Assembly (NCBI GenBank): GCA_927443375.1
Contig: CAKMKL010000236.1
Location: forward strand, 1 to 41,236
Reading direction: 5' to 3'
From: an uncultured Paenibacillus sp.
Lineage (GTDB): Bacteria; Bacillota; Bacilli; Paenibacillales; Paenibacillaceae
Length of the DNA: 41,236 nt
Shown here: positions 22,332 through 30,355 of the stretch, piece after piece
How positions within the stretch are numbered: the stretch's first letter is position 1
Layout: each line of letters begins with the position of its first letter
Position numbers and translations under genes: made by a program
The notes under the pieces: model-generated
The model's input: the letters and a program-made list of their open reading frames with translations, nothing else
Databases searched by the model: none
What the model was told of the DNA's origin: nothing

Positions 22332-23168
22332 TTATCCCTTGACGGAGCCGGCCGTTACACCTTCCACAATATAACGCTGCAGTGACAGGAAGAACAGCAG
22401 AATGGGCAAGATCGCCATTACAAGTCCAGCCAGCGCGAGGTCCCATTTCTTGGTGTACTGACCGAAGAACTTTGTAACCGCCACCGGCAGAGTAGTCAAA
22501 TCCTTATTCCCCCCGATAACCAGCACCGGCAGCAGATAGTCGTTCCAGATCCACAGGGTGTTTAGAATGATGACTGTAACAATGATCGGCAGCAGTAGCG
22601 GGAAAACAATCCGGAAGAATACGCCGTACGGATTCGAGCCGTCCACCCGGGCCGCTTCCTCCAGCTCATAAGGCACACTTTTAATGAAGCCGTGGAACAG
22701 GAAGACTGACAGCGGCATACCGAAGCCGAGATAGCAGGCCACAATGCCATACAGTTCACCGCGCAGCTCCAGAATACTGGTAACGCGCACCAATTGCAGC
22801 ATCAGGGACTGGAAAGGAATGATCATCGCCGACACCAGCAGCAGGAACACAAAGCTGTTGAAGCGCGACGGTCTTCTGACAATCTGGTACGCAGCCATGG
22901 AGCTGAACAGTACGATAAAGATAACGCTCAGAATCGTAATCGATAAAGAATTCCAGAACGCCTGCGGGAAATTGATCGCATCCCAGACTTTGGAGTAATT
23001 ATCCCAATGAAAGATTGCCGGGATGGAAGCAGCATCGAGCAGAATTTCCTTGAGGGTTTTCACAGAGTTGCTCAGCACCAGATAGAACGGTGACAGGAAG
23101 ACGAGCGCCAGAAGGATGGCGAGTATCTCCAGAATGAAATTTTTCGGGCGGTATCTGCTGGTATCCAT
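22332..23168 (-). CDS. carbohydrate ABC transporter permease, MalG/LacG type
   Basis: A 278-residue permease with six hydrophobic segments. The EAA loop, YELEEAARVDGSNPYGVFFR (residues ~186-205), is the contact with the ATPase. Its short N-terminus and position after the MalF-type gene identify it as the MalG-like partner. The start codon overlaps the stop of the upstream permease (TAATG at 23,166-23,170), so the two are translationally coupled and form the heterodimeric channel of the sugar importer in the cytoplasmic membrane. Confidence 0.93.
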   Translation of the reverse strand: MDTSRYRPKNFILEILAILLALVFLSPFYLVLSNSVKTLKEILLDAASIPAIFHWDNYSKVWDAINFPQAFWNSLSITILSVIFIVLFSSMAAYQIVRRPSRFNSFVFLLLVSAMIIPFQSLMLQLVRVTSILELRGELYGIVACYLGFGMPLSVFLFHGFIKSVPYELEEAARVDGSNPYGVFFRIVFPLLLPIIVTVIILNTLWIWNDYLLPVLVIGGNKDLTTLPVAVTKFFGQYTKKWDLALAGLVMAILPILLFFLSLQRYIVEGVTAGSVKG

Positions 23169-24058
23169 TAAGCTGACACCTCTTTCCGTTTAGTAATCCA
23201 TACCTGGGTGACCGTAATCAGCGAGACAGCGACGAAGAACAGCAGTGCCTTGGCGGTGCCAAGCCCGTAACGGTTGTTGATCAGCGCTTCCGCGTAGATG
23301 TTATAGGCCAGCGACTGGGTGGAGGTTCCCGGTCCGCCTTTGGTCAGCGACAAGTTGAGGTCGAACATTTTGAATGCATTAGAGGTGGTCAGGAACAGGC
23401 AGATGGTGATAGCCGGCATGATCAATGGGACATAGACACTGCGGAACAGCTGCGGGGCACGGGCGCCGTCGATCTTGGCCGCTTCGATCAGATCCTTCGG
23501 AATGCCGGCCAGCGCAGCGATATAAATAACCATCATGTAGCCGGCAGTCTGCCAGACGAACACGATAACGAGTCCCCAGAATCCGGTGCCCGGTGTACCC
23601 AGCCATGGCAGCTGGAAGAACGAAATACCGGTGAGATCTCCGATGGTGGCAAAGCCTTTGGTGAAAATAAACTGCCAGATATACCCGAGCAGAATGCCGC
23701 CGATCACGTTAGGCATGAAGAAAATCGTCCGCAGCACCTTTTTGGTCTTCAGCGTAGTCATGAGCAGGAAGGCCAGCAGCAGCGCCAGTGCATTGGCGGC
23801 AACTACGGACACCACCGTGAAGCGCAGGGTGAAGAGCAGGGAATCCCAGAACTTATCATCATTCAGAAAAATCCGTTTCCAGTTGGCTGCGCCGGTCCAG
23901 ACCGCTTTGTCCAGATCCAGCCCGTTCCAGTCTGTGGAGGAGTAATAGAAGCCGAGAAAAAATGGCGTGACCACAATGGTCAGGAAGAAGAGCAGGCAGG
24001 GTCCGAGGAACACAATTTGCTGGTCCCAGCCCCGTTTAAGCTGCAGAGCTTTTCTCAT
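23168..24058 (-). CDS. carbohydrate ABC transporter permease, MalF/UgpA type
   Basis: A 296-residue permease starting at ATG 24058, with AAAGGAG 8 bases upstream. Six hydrophobic segments and the EAA loop DLIEAAKIDGARAPQLFRSV are present; MKRxxPFF-like N-terminal features of MalF-type permeases (here QIVFLGPCLLFFLTIV) are visible. It is the first gene of the importer operon, divergent from the YesM/YesN pair, and is followed without gap by its MalG-type partner. A TATAAT box at 24,102-24,107 on the minus strand lies 44 bases upstream and is the likely -10. Confidence 0.93.
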   Translation of the reverse strand: MRKALQLKRGWDQQIVFLGPCLLFFLTIVVTPFFLGFYYSSTDWNGLDLDKAVWTGAANWKRIFLNDDKFWDSLLFTLRFTVVSVVAANALALLLAFLLMTTLKTKKVLRTIFFMPNVIGGILLGYIWQFIFTKGFATIGDLTGISFFQLPWLGTPGTGFWGLVIVFVWQTAGYMMVIYIAALAGIPKDLIEAAKIDGARAPQLFRSVYVPLIMPAITICLFLTTSNAFKMFDLNLSLTKGGPGTSTQSLAYNIYAEALINNRYGLGTAKALLFFVAVSLITVTQVWITKRKEVSA

Positions 24059-24101
24059 ATGGAATCTCCTTTGTCTAGTTATTCTACAGGTTCACGACTT
24101 C

Positions 24102-24107
24102 ATTATA
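24102..24107 (-). promoter_or_regulatory. -10 box of the sugar importer operon
   Basis: TATAAT on the minus strand, with GTTGGA about 16 bases upstream as a weak -35. A poor -35 is expected for a promoter activated by an AraC-type regulator. Confidence 0.5.
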
Positions 24108-24147
24108 GAAAGCCCCGCGTCTCTCCAACACTCAATTTGATGATCAT

Positions 24148-24170
24148 AAAAGTGGATTATATTGCAGCAG
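24148..24170 (-). promoter_or_regulatory. putative regulator site upstream of the permease operon
   Basis: CTGCTGCAATATAATCCACTTTT on the minus strand, about 40-65 bases upstream of the -10 box. It matches the site at 22,306-22,327 at 17 of 20 positions. Just beyond it TGAATTTT/AAAATTCA (about 24,172-24,196) makes an 8-bp inverted repeat between the divergent operons. Confidence 0.45.
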
Positions 24171-24357
24171 ATGAATTTTGCAGCGTCAAAAATTCACAGT
24201 AGCGCCCCGCACGAAACTCGGTGTATGCTGTCGTTGCGAGATTGTATCAACTATATGGCAGCGTTCGTAAAAATAAGCGTATGCTTCCGAAGCAAGTTTA
24301 GCTGCAAAGACTATTCAATGAAGCGGATGTTCCGCAAAACTTTTAGGAGGGGCCGTT

Positions 24358-26199
24358 ATGTTCAGAAACAGCATCCGCACCCGGCTGATGGCGCTTGTGC
24401 TGCTGGCTTCGGTGATCCCGTCGGGGATCTCTGTCACGTTCTCATATCTCTATACCAAGCATTCGGTGACCGAGCAGTCCGTGAAGCAGAATACGAAGCT
24501 GCTGACACTCGGGGAGGGCAATCTCAGCAGCTATTTCAGCGGGATGAACCAGCGGGCGATGTCGCTGTACAGCGGAATTAATGTGCCCAGCTCCTTTTAT
24601 ACCAGCCTGCTTACGGCAAAGGATCCCCATGATCTGCCCGCAGGCAAGGCTGCGCCGGATACCCGGGCGGTGATCTCTACCCAGATGTACAACCTGTTCC
24701 TCTCCGATCAGAACACGTTCCAGATTCATCTGTATGTCAGAGCCGCCAAGCAGTCGAATCTGCTGCTAGGCGGGCTGTTCCGCCGGGAATCGGACGAATA
24801 TGTCCCGCCGGCGGTTCCGGGAGGCACCTACCGGCCTTTTATAGAAGTAACCCATATGGACCACCAATACGGAATGAAGTCCGGATTTCCGAATTTGAAA
24901 TCAGGGACGGTGCCTGTCTTCTCGGCCCATTTTCCGCTCTACCGAGCGCCCAGCGCCGATGTGCTGGCGGACCTGTCGATCGATTTCCGGCTTTCTGAAC
25001 TGGAGGGGATTGCTAAATCGATGTACAATTCGGATACAGAACGCCTATATGTGTTGAATGAACAGGGACAGGCGCTGTTTGCGTCTGATCCTGACTGGAT
25101 CGGGAAGCAGGTAACGGCCGCCTGGAGCCAGCTGCCCGGCAGCCGCGAGAGCGGACATTTCACCTGGGACAAGGACGGGTTCAAGGGAATTGTATTGTAC
25201 CGGCACATTGATGCTCCCTTGTTCAAGGGTAATATTATCAAGCTGGTGCCTTACGAGGATCTGTACGCCGATGCCCGGGTAATTACCCGGTTCAATACCG
25301 GTATCGGCGTACTGTTCCTGATTCTGGGCGGGATCGTTGCGGTGGTAATTTCCATCGGGTTCACAAGGCCGATCAAGAAGCTGATCTCCTTCACCCAGAA
25401 GGTGCAGATCGGCCAGCTGGATGCCCACATGGATGCCGACCGTGAGGATGAATTTGGCCTGCTGACCCGCAAAATCACCGGTATGACCCGCACGATCAAC
25501 GATCTGATCGTCAAGGAATATAAGCTTGAGCTGGCCAATAAGACCAATCAGCTGAAGGCACTGCAGGCCCAGGTCAATCCGCATTTCCTTTATAATGCTC
25601 TGCAGTCGATTGCCAGTCTGTCCTTGCGCTATAATGCGCCAAAGGTGTACGATCTCATCTATTCCCTTGGCAGCATGATGCGTTATTCGATGAATACCGA
25701 ACGGACGCAGGTACCGCTGCGCGATGAGCTTGAGCATGTGCAGAATTACGTCATCCTGCAAACCGAGCGTTTCGGGGAAGACAATCTGCAGCTGGATATC
25801 GATACCGATGAGGCTGCCCTCGACATTGTTGTGCCCAAGATGATCCTGCAGCCGATCGTCGAGAATATTTTTAAGCACGGGTTCGAGGATGGAGTCCGCG
25901 GCGCGTTAATTACTATATCCTGCACGCTTGATGAGCAGGACAGACTGATTCTTGCCGTTAAGGATAACGGCAAGGGCATGCCCAGCGGGCGGCTGGAGGA
26001 GATCACCGCCAGTCTCGAGCATAGCGGCAAGGCCGAATACGAAGAGATCGGCCTGTACAATGTGCTGGCACGGCTGCGGCTGCAGCTGAGCGGCGAGACA
26101 CAGCTGCTGCTGCAAAGCAGGGAAGGCCAGGGGGTTACGGTCACGCTGGTAATTCCTTTAGGCTACCGACCACTTACACAAAGGAGCGGCAAACAATGA
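24358..26199 (+). CDS. YesM-type sensor histidine kinase
   Basis: A 613-residue membrane sensor starting at ATG 24358, with AGGAGGGG upstream. TM1 lies at residues ~9-30, followed by a ~285-residue extracytoplasmic sensing domain, and TM2 at ~315-335. HAMP spans ~336-388, where FTRPIKKLISF starts the linker. The His-kinase box ALQAQVNPHFLYNALQSI puts the phospho-accepting His at residue 409. The HATPase domain has PKMILQPIVENIFKHG (N box) and DNGKGM (G1 box). Such LytS/YesM kinases sense extracellular sugars or binding-protein complexes and phosphorylate the partner regulator, whose start overlaps its stop (ATGA at 26196). It is divergent from the sugar importer, its probable target. Confidence 0.93.
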   Translation: MFRNSIRTRLMALVLLASVIPSGISVTFSYLYTKHSVTEQSVKQNTKLLTLGEGNLSSYFSGMNQRAMSLYSGINVPSSFYTSLLTAKDPHDLPAGKAAPDTRAVISTQMYNLFLSDQNTFQIHLYVRAAKQSNLLLGGLFRRESDEYVPPAVPGGTYRPFIEVTHMDHQYGMKSGFPNLKSGTVPVFSAHFPLYRAPSADVLADLSIDFRLSELEGIAKSMYNSDTERLYVLNEQGQALFASDPDWIGKQVTAAWSQLPGSRESGHFTWDKDGFKGIVLYRHIDAPLFKGNIIKLVPYEDLYADARVITRFNTGIGVLFLILGGIVAVVISIGFTRPIKKLISFTQKVQIGQLDAHMDADREDEFGLLTRKITGMTRTINDLIVKEYKLELANKTNQLKALQAQVNPHFLYNALQSIASLSLRYNAPKVYDLIYSLGSMMRYSMNTERTQVPLRDELEHVQNYVILQTERFGEDNLQLDIDTDEAALDIVVPKMILQPIVENIFKHGFEDGVRGALITISCTLDEQDRLILAVKDNGKGMPSGRLEEITASLEHSGKAEYEEIGLYNVLARLRLQLSGETQLLLQSREGQGVTVTLVIPLGYRPLTQRSGKQ

Positions 26200-27764
26200 A
26201 GGTGCTGATAGTAGACGATGAGAAGCATGTGCGGGAGGCTATCCGCTATTTTGTGCCGTGGGAGAAGCATCAGATTGCCGGCATTTATGAAGCGACTAAC
26301 GGGCAGGAAGCAATCACAATTATGCAGGAGCAGCAGCCGGAGATTGTATTCACGGATATGCGCATGCCGCTGATGGATGGCGCAGAGCTGCTGGAATGGC
26401 TGCATACACATTACCCGAATACGAAGACCATAGTAATCAGCGGCTATCAGGATTTCAACTATGTGAAGCCGGCGATTGTCTACGGGGGGACGGATTATTT
26501 GCTGAAGCCGCTCAACAGCAAGCAGCTGATCGCCGCGGCGGAGCATGCCTTCCAGCTGTGGCAGGAGGAAGAGGCGGAGCGGCAGCAGACCCTGCGCCAG
26601 AGTATGCAGCTGAATGTGCTGCGGCCGCTCTACTGGGATAAGATGCTATCCGATCTGGTGGCAGGACAGGTGTCCTTTCAGGAGCTGAAGCATTCCCTAA
26701 GTGAAGAATTGGGCATGCCGCTGTTTGCCGCAGAATGCAGATTAGCAGTGCTCTCTCTCCAGGGGGCAGACTGCCGGCTGCTGCAGAGATTTCACGGCGA
26801 TGTGGGATTGACCTCCTTTGTGCTGGTGAATGTCTGTAATGAGGTGCTTGCATCGAAGCAGAGCGGCATCGCCTTCCGCAGCTGGCAGGCCGGTGCAGAG
26901 ATTGTTGTTCTCCTCTGGTCAGCGGTTTCGGAGGCTGAGGATTTGATGCGGGGGATCAACGGGTCGATTAAGCAGACCTATGGGGTGCAGATGGATATTG
27001 GACTCAGTTATGCTTGTGAGTTCCCTGAGGGGATACAAACGGCTTTTCACCAGGCACGGCAGGGGCTGAACGAGCGGAACCTGCTGCAGCGGGAAGGACG
27101 GATTCACTTGTACCGGGAGGCTTTGGGCGAGAGTGGATCTGTAGACGACTACGCTTTCGACACGCAGCTGGAGAAGCTGAAAATAGCAGTCCTCTCGGGT
27201 GAACTGGACAAAATGGAGCGGGTAGCGGAGGAGTGGTCGGTTCAGCTGGCCGGTCTGCCTGTACTTACGGAGAGCCGGTTACTGCGGCTTCAGAAAGAGA
27301 TTGCAGAGGCTCTGCAGCGCTGGCGGCCGGAGGCGGATATCCATTTCGAGCCATGCTACGATCATGAGGGGCTATTCTCCGCCCCGCTTTGGCGGGATGG
27401 GATGAAGTCGCTGCTGCAGCGTTTATCACAGGGAAGCCCTCAGCCCCCGGACAGCCGGCTTGTACAGGAGATCCGGGAATATCTGGATCAGAATTATGCT
27501 AAGGATATGACGCTTCAGCATATTGCGCAGCGGTTTTTTATCAGCCGGGAGAATGTGTCCCGCAAGTTCAAACAGATCAGCGGAGAGAACCTGTCAGATT
27601 ATTTGACGGCCCTTAGAATAGACAAAGCCAAGACGCTGCTGCACAATACCAATCTCCGGCTGTCACAAATCTCGGAGCTGGTCGGCTATGAGGATGAGAA
27701 ATATTTCAGCCGGGTATTCAAAAAAGCAACCGGACAGACCCCGCGCGAATACCGCAAGCAGTGA
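26196..27764 (+). CDS. YesN-type response regulator with AraC DNA-binding domain
   Basis: A 522-residue response regulator whose ATG overlaps the kinase stop. The receiver domain (1-120) has the acidic pair in LIVDDEKHVRE, the phospho-acceptor Asp 54 in FTDMRMP, and the conserved Thr/Ser and Lys in VISGYQDF and LLKPLNSKQ. A ~280-residue linker follows. The C-terminal ~100 residues are a double AraC HTH with MTLQHIAQRFFISRENVSRKF and ISELVGYEDEKYFSRVFKK before GQTPREYRK. Once phosphorylated it should activate the neighbouring sugar importer, perhaps through the paired sites at 22,306 and 24,148. The gene's last codons form one arm of a terminator. Confidence 0.93.
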   Translation: MKVLIVDDEKHVREAIRYFVPWEKHQIAGIYEATNGQEAITIMQEQQPEIVFTDMRMPLMDGAELLEWLHTHYPNTKTIVISGYQDFNYVKPAIVYGGTDYLLKPLNSKQLIAAAEHAFQLWQEEEAERQQTLRQSMQLNVLRPLYWDKMLSDLVAGQVSFQELKHSLSEELGMPLFAAECRLAVLSLQGADCRLLQRFHGDVGLTSFVLVNVCNEVLASKQSGIAFRSWQAGAEIVVLLWSAVSEAEDLMRGINGSIKQTYGVQMDIGLSYACEFPEGIQTAFHQARQGLNERNLLQREGRIHLYREALGESGSVDDYAFDTQLEKLKIAVLSGELDKMERVAEEWSVQLAGLPVLTESRLLRLQKEIAEALQRWRPEADIHFEPCYDHEGLFSAPLWRDGMKSLLQRLSQGSPQPPDSRLVQEIREYLDQNYAKDMTLQHIAQRFFISRENVSRKFKQISGENLSDYLTALRIDKAKTLLHNTNLRLSQISELVGYEDEKYFSRVFKKATGQTPREYRKQ

Positions 27765-27797
27765 GCTGAACGCTGCTTGCGGTATTAGGGGGTTATT
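27748..27797 (+). terminator. terminator whose stem includes the end of the regulator gene
   Basis: AATACCGCAAGCAG (27748-27761, the last codons of the regulator) pairs perfectly with CTGCTTGCGGTATT (27773-27786). The stop codon is in the loop and T-rich bases follow at about 27,794. It also faces the convergent amidase gene. Confidence 0.8.
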
Positions 27798-28908
27798 TTT
27801 TGAAATAATCGGCCAGCCCTTCGGCGATGGCTTTGGCCGCCTTTTTCTGGTAGGCAGAAGTGCGGACAATCGCTTCGTCATAAGGATTGCTGAGAAAACC
27901 CAGCTCGACAAGGGTAGCCGGAAGCGTGTTTTCCCTCAGGATATGATAATTGCCGTAAGATAAGCCGTTGCTCTTCAGGCCGATGCCCTGCCCAAGCCGG
28001 GTCTCAATCGCCCGGGCCAGCCGCAGGTCATCCGATTCAGAGTAGAAGAAGGTAAGTGTTCCGGATACATTCTTCGGCGAGGAATTGTAATGGATGCTGA
28101 CAAAGGCATCGGCGTTCAGCGCCGTAGCGATCTGCACTCTCCGGGAGAGGGTGGGCTTTTGATCAGAGGTCCGGGTCATCTGCACCCGCGCTCCCCTGGC
28201 TGTCAGATAGTCGCGTACATAGAAGGCCGTCTGCAACGTCAGATCCTTTTCCATCGTGTTGTAGGTTGTGCCGAGCATACCCGGATCGCTGCCGCCATGC
28301 CCGGGATCAATGACGATCAGTTTGCCGCTGATCCGGCCCGCAGACTTGAAGCTTGTGCTTGAGAACGTACTGGCCGTGCCGCTTCCGCTAGCGGTACTCC
28401 CGCTGGCAATATACTGCGCCGATACCCAGCCGGCTTCTCCGCTGGTTGTACGAATCCGTGCCCAGCCGTCCTGGCGCTCCAGAACGGTTACGGTATCCTT
28501 GGCCTTCAGGGAGCCTACTACCTGGTAGCCCGTTCCGGGCCCTCCCCTGATCCGCAGGGAATCCGCGGTTACGGTTGCTGAACTGCTGCCGGAGGTTGTC
28601 TTGGCAGAAGACAAAGAGCCTGATGCGGTGCCGGCAGTCTTCTTAAGATAATAACCCGCAACCCAGCCGCTGACAGATCCGGAGCGGATCTCCATCCAGC
28701 CGTGCTGCTCGTCGGTAACTGTTACTGTTGTGCCGCTCTTCAAAGATCCTACAACTGAAGCACCGGCGGCCGGCTCGCTGCGGACAATAAGAGAACTGGT
28801 ATAGACCTTCGCCGTATAAGACGCCATAGCGTCCACACGGGTGCTTTGGAGCAAGCTTCCCATCAGGAGGCCGGCTGCCAGTACTGCAATATGTATTCTT
28901 TTGTTCAT
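27793..28908 (-). CDS. secreted N-acetylmuramoyl-L-alanine amidase with two SH3 domains
   Basis: The start is ATG 28908 (MNKRIHI); GAGG lies upstream on the minus strand and the longer frame adds residues before the signal peptide. It has 371 residues: signal peptide (1-28), two bacterial SH3 domains (~32-95 and ~108-170, each with SLxVRSEP or SLRIRGGP starts and GWxxxxxxxxxGWV cores), and an Amidase_3 catalytic domain (~195-368). The latter carries DPGHGGSDPG, ME in YNTMEKDL, SIHYNSS and VELGFLSN, the four zinc/catalytic segments. It cleaves the bond between MurNAc and L-Ala in peptidoglycan; SH3 domains anchor it to the wall. Likely role: wall turnover or daughter-cell separation. Confidence 0.93.
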   Translation of the reverse strand: MNKRIHIAVLAAGLLMGSLLQSTRVDAMASYTAKVYTSSLIVRSEPAAGASVVGSLKSGTTVTVTDEQHGWMEIRSGSVSGWVAGYYLKKTAGTASGSLSSAKTTSGSSSATVTADSLRIRGGPGTGYQVVGSLKAKDTVTVLERQDGWARIRTTSGEAGWVSAQYIASGSTASGSGTASTFSSTSFKSAGRISGKLIVIDPGHGGSDPGMLGTTYNTMEKDLTLQTAFYVRDYLTARGARVQMTRTSDQKPTLSRRVQIATALNADAFVSIHYNSSPKNVSGTLTFFYSESDDLRLARAIETRLGQGIGLKSNGLSYGNYHILRENTLPATLVELGFLSNPYDEAIVRTSAYQKKAAKAIAEGLADYFKK

Positions 28909-29024
28909 AAGAAGCCTCGTTTCAGGGTGGTATACAATCCTATTACCCTGTTTCATCGGCAGAAGAACAGGATTTTATTAAAATTTAAGGAAATGGGGCT
29001 CTGTTCCCAGATAGAAAAGGGCTG

Positions 29025-29030
29025 TATAAT
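29025..29030 (+). promoter_or_regulatory. -10 box of the TIR-like gene
   Basis: TATAAT 39 bases before the GTG start. The matching -35 position (29002-29007, TGTTCC) is poor, so the promoter is probably weak or activator-dependent. Confidence 0.45.
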
Positions 29031-29068
29031 TATTACAGATTGGGGAAACTGACATAAGGAGCGCCGCC

Positions 29069-30073
29069 GTGACCAGACCAAAGCTATTCATTGGATCTTC
29101 CAGAGAATCTATCCGTTACGCCAGGGCGATACATGAGCAGTTGAAGCGGGAGGCCCAGGTGAATCCATGGTATGCCAATGCCTTTCGCGCGAATGAATAT
29201 ACCATGGAGGCACTCGAACGGAACCTGGATGAGAGCGACTTTGCCGTTTTCGTGTTCTCTCCGGATGATGTAGCCAGAATCCGCGGTAAATATTATTATG
29301 TGACCCGTGATAATACACAGTTTGAAATGGGCTTATTCTGGGCCAGGCTGCGGCGCAGCCGTGTCTTCTGCCTGCTGCCGGATCAGGTGCCGGTCCGCAA
29401 TGATTTAATTCCGGGAGAGAATATTGAGGAGTATCATCTGTTATCCGATTTATCCGGCCTCACTCCGCTGGAATACGAATGGCAGCATGAGAATCCGGTG
29501 GCGGCCGTAGATGTAAGCTGCGGCAAGATCATTGACAGCATTCAGGAGCAGGGAAGCTACCGTGATCCGCAGAAGGAGCTGGAGCAGCTAAAGCATGAGC
29601 TTAGGCGAAAAGAAAGTATCCTTCACTTCTTTTGGCAATATAATAGTAATGTGACTGCTCCTGAAGGAGGGCTGCAATATCAGGCGCTCAGTGAAGCAGT
29701 CCGCAATTCTTTTTTGCCGCCGAAGCACTGCCGGGTGATGGGCGCCGCCATGTGGCAGGCCCGTGAGGGAGAAGGTCTGATGCAAGTCGGCGGAAATGTG
29801 GGCCGGGGACATGTCTACCCGTTGTCGCTGTATGAAGCGGAACAGGAGAAACGTCCGGGTGTGCTGGATGCTTTTATGAGCAAGGAATGGACCTTTTTTC
29901 AGCGTACGGAAGTTGCGGAGGTCTATATCCTATGCTATCCTTTAGGTGAAAAGCATGTCCTTTCTGTACATTTTTCCGGAAGTGACGGATTATCCGCGGA
30001 TGATCTTACCGAGGTGGTGACGCATAACCGGGATTTGTTCCGTACCGTCAATCATTTAGTGGGAGGGGACTGA
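29069..30073 (+). CDS. TIR-like (Cap12/PF10137-type) nucleotide-binding protein with GAF-like C-terminus
   Basis: A 334-residue protein from GTG 29069 after AAGGAG. Residues ~5-115 match the TIR-like nucleotide-binding fold of the Cap12/Pycsar-effector group: KLFIGSSRES (first strand and loop), LDESDFAVFVFSPDD (second strand), and NTQFEMGLFWARLRRSRVFCL, whose Glu is the expected NAD-cleaving residue. A ~30-residue charged helix (QKELEQLKHELRRKES) links it to a C-terminal ~140-residue domain ending in EVYILCYPLGEKHVLSVHFSG and SADDLTEVVTHNRDLFRTV, which looks like a GAF sensor fold. By analogy with this group it may hydrolyse NAD+ or act in signalling when the C-terminal sensor is triggered, as in anti-phage immunity. 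No cyclase gene is adjacent. Its small downstream neighbour is probably part of the same unit. Confidence 0.7.
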   Translation: MTRPKLFIGSSRESIRYARAIHEQLKREAQVNPWYANAFRANEYTMEALERNLDESDFAVFVFSPDDVARIRGKYYYVTRDNTQFEMGLFWARLRRSRVFCLLPDQVPVRNDLIPGENIEEYHLLSDLSGLTPLEYEWQHENPVAAVDVSCGKIIDSIQEQGSYRDPQKELEQLKHELRRKESILHFFWQYNSNVTAPEGGLQYQALSEAVRNSFLPPKHCRVMGAAMWQAREGEGLMQVGGNVGRGHVYPLSLYEAEQEKRPGVLDAFMSKEWTFFQRTEVAEVYILCYPLGEKHVLSVHFSGSDGLSADDLTEVVTHNRDLFRTVNHLVGGD

Positions 30074-30077
30074 CACG

Positions 30078-30314
30078 ATGAAGAACATGAAGAATGCAGT
30101 CAGTTTATCCAGTGCTGTCCGCCGAACCGCAAACGGAAGCGGCAGTGAAGGCGGCAAAGGCCGCACGAAGCGGAAAGCGGGGACCGGAAGGCCCACCAAG
30201 CTGTCGCCTTCGTCCATCAACGTATATATTGCGCCTTCTCTGGAAGGCGGAGACGACGAATATAAGAAGCTCGTCAGCGGGAAGGTCGATAATAACAAAC
30301 CTTCGTTTGCCTAA
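30078..30314 (+). CDS. small charged protein, partner of the TIR-like gene, unknown
   Basis: A 78-residue protein starting 4 bases after the TIR-like stop, with GGAGGGG about 10 bases before the ATG; a second ATG (30,087) is possible. The N-terminal half is Gly/Ser/Lys/Arg-rich (GKGRTKRKAGTGRPTK, probably disordered and nucleic-acid-friendly). The C-terminal half is acidic, with one predicted strand (INVYIAP). It has no hydrophobic helix and no known family. Tight spacing and a shared terminator make it an operon partner of the TIR-GAF protein: a candidate antitoxin-like inhibitor, adaptor or trigger, which is inference. Confidence 0.6.
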   Translation: MKNMKNAVSLSSAVRRTANGSGSEGGKGRTKRKAGTGRPTKLSPSSINVYIAPSLEGGDDEYKKLVSGKVDNNKPSFA

Positions 30315-30324
30315 CGAATATAGG

Positions 30325-30355
30325 GGTCCCCAGTCATTACTGGGGGCCTTTTTTT
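30325..30355 (+). terminator. terminator of the TIR-like operon
   Basis: GGTCCCCAGT (30325-30334) / ACTGGGGGCC (30339-30348), with one G-T pair, then T7. It also lies at the 3' end of the convergent MFS gene. Confidence 0.9.

Noticed and set aside
25045-25878. 277-codon minus-strand frame within the YesM gene
   Set aside because: Shadow of the kinase: no ribosome site and no recognisable motifs, while the plus-strand frame carries all kinase boxes.
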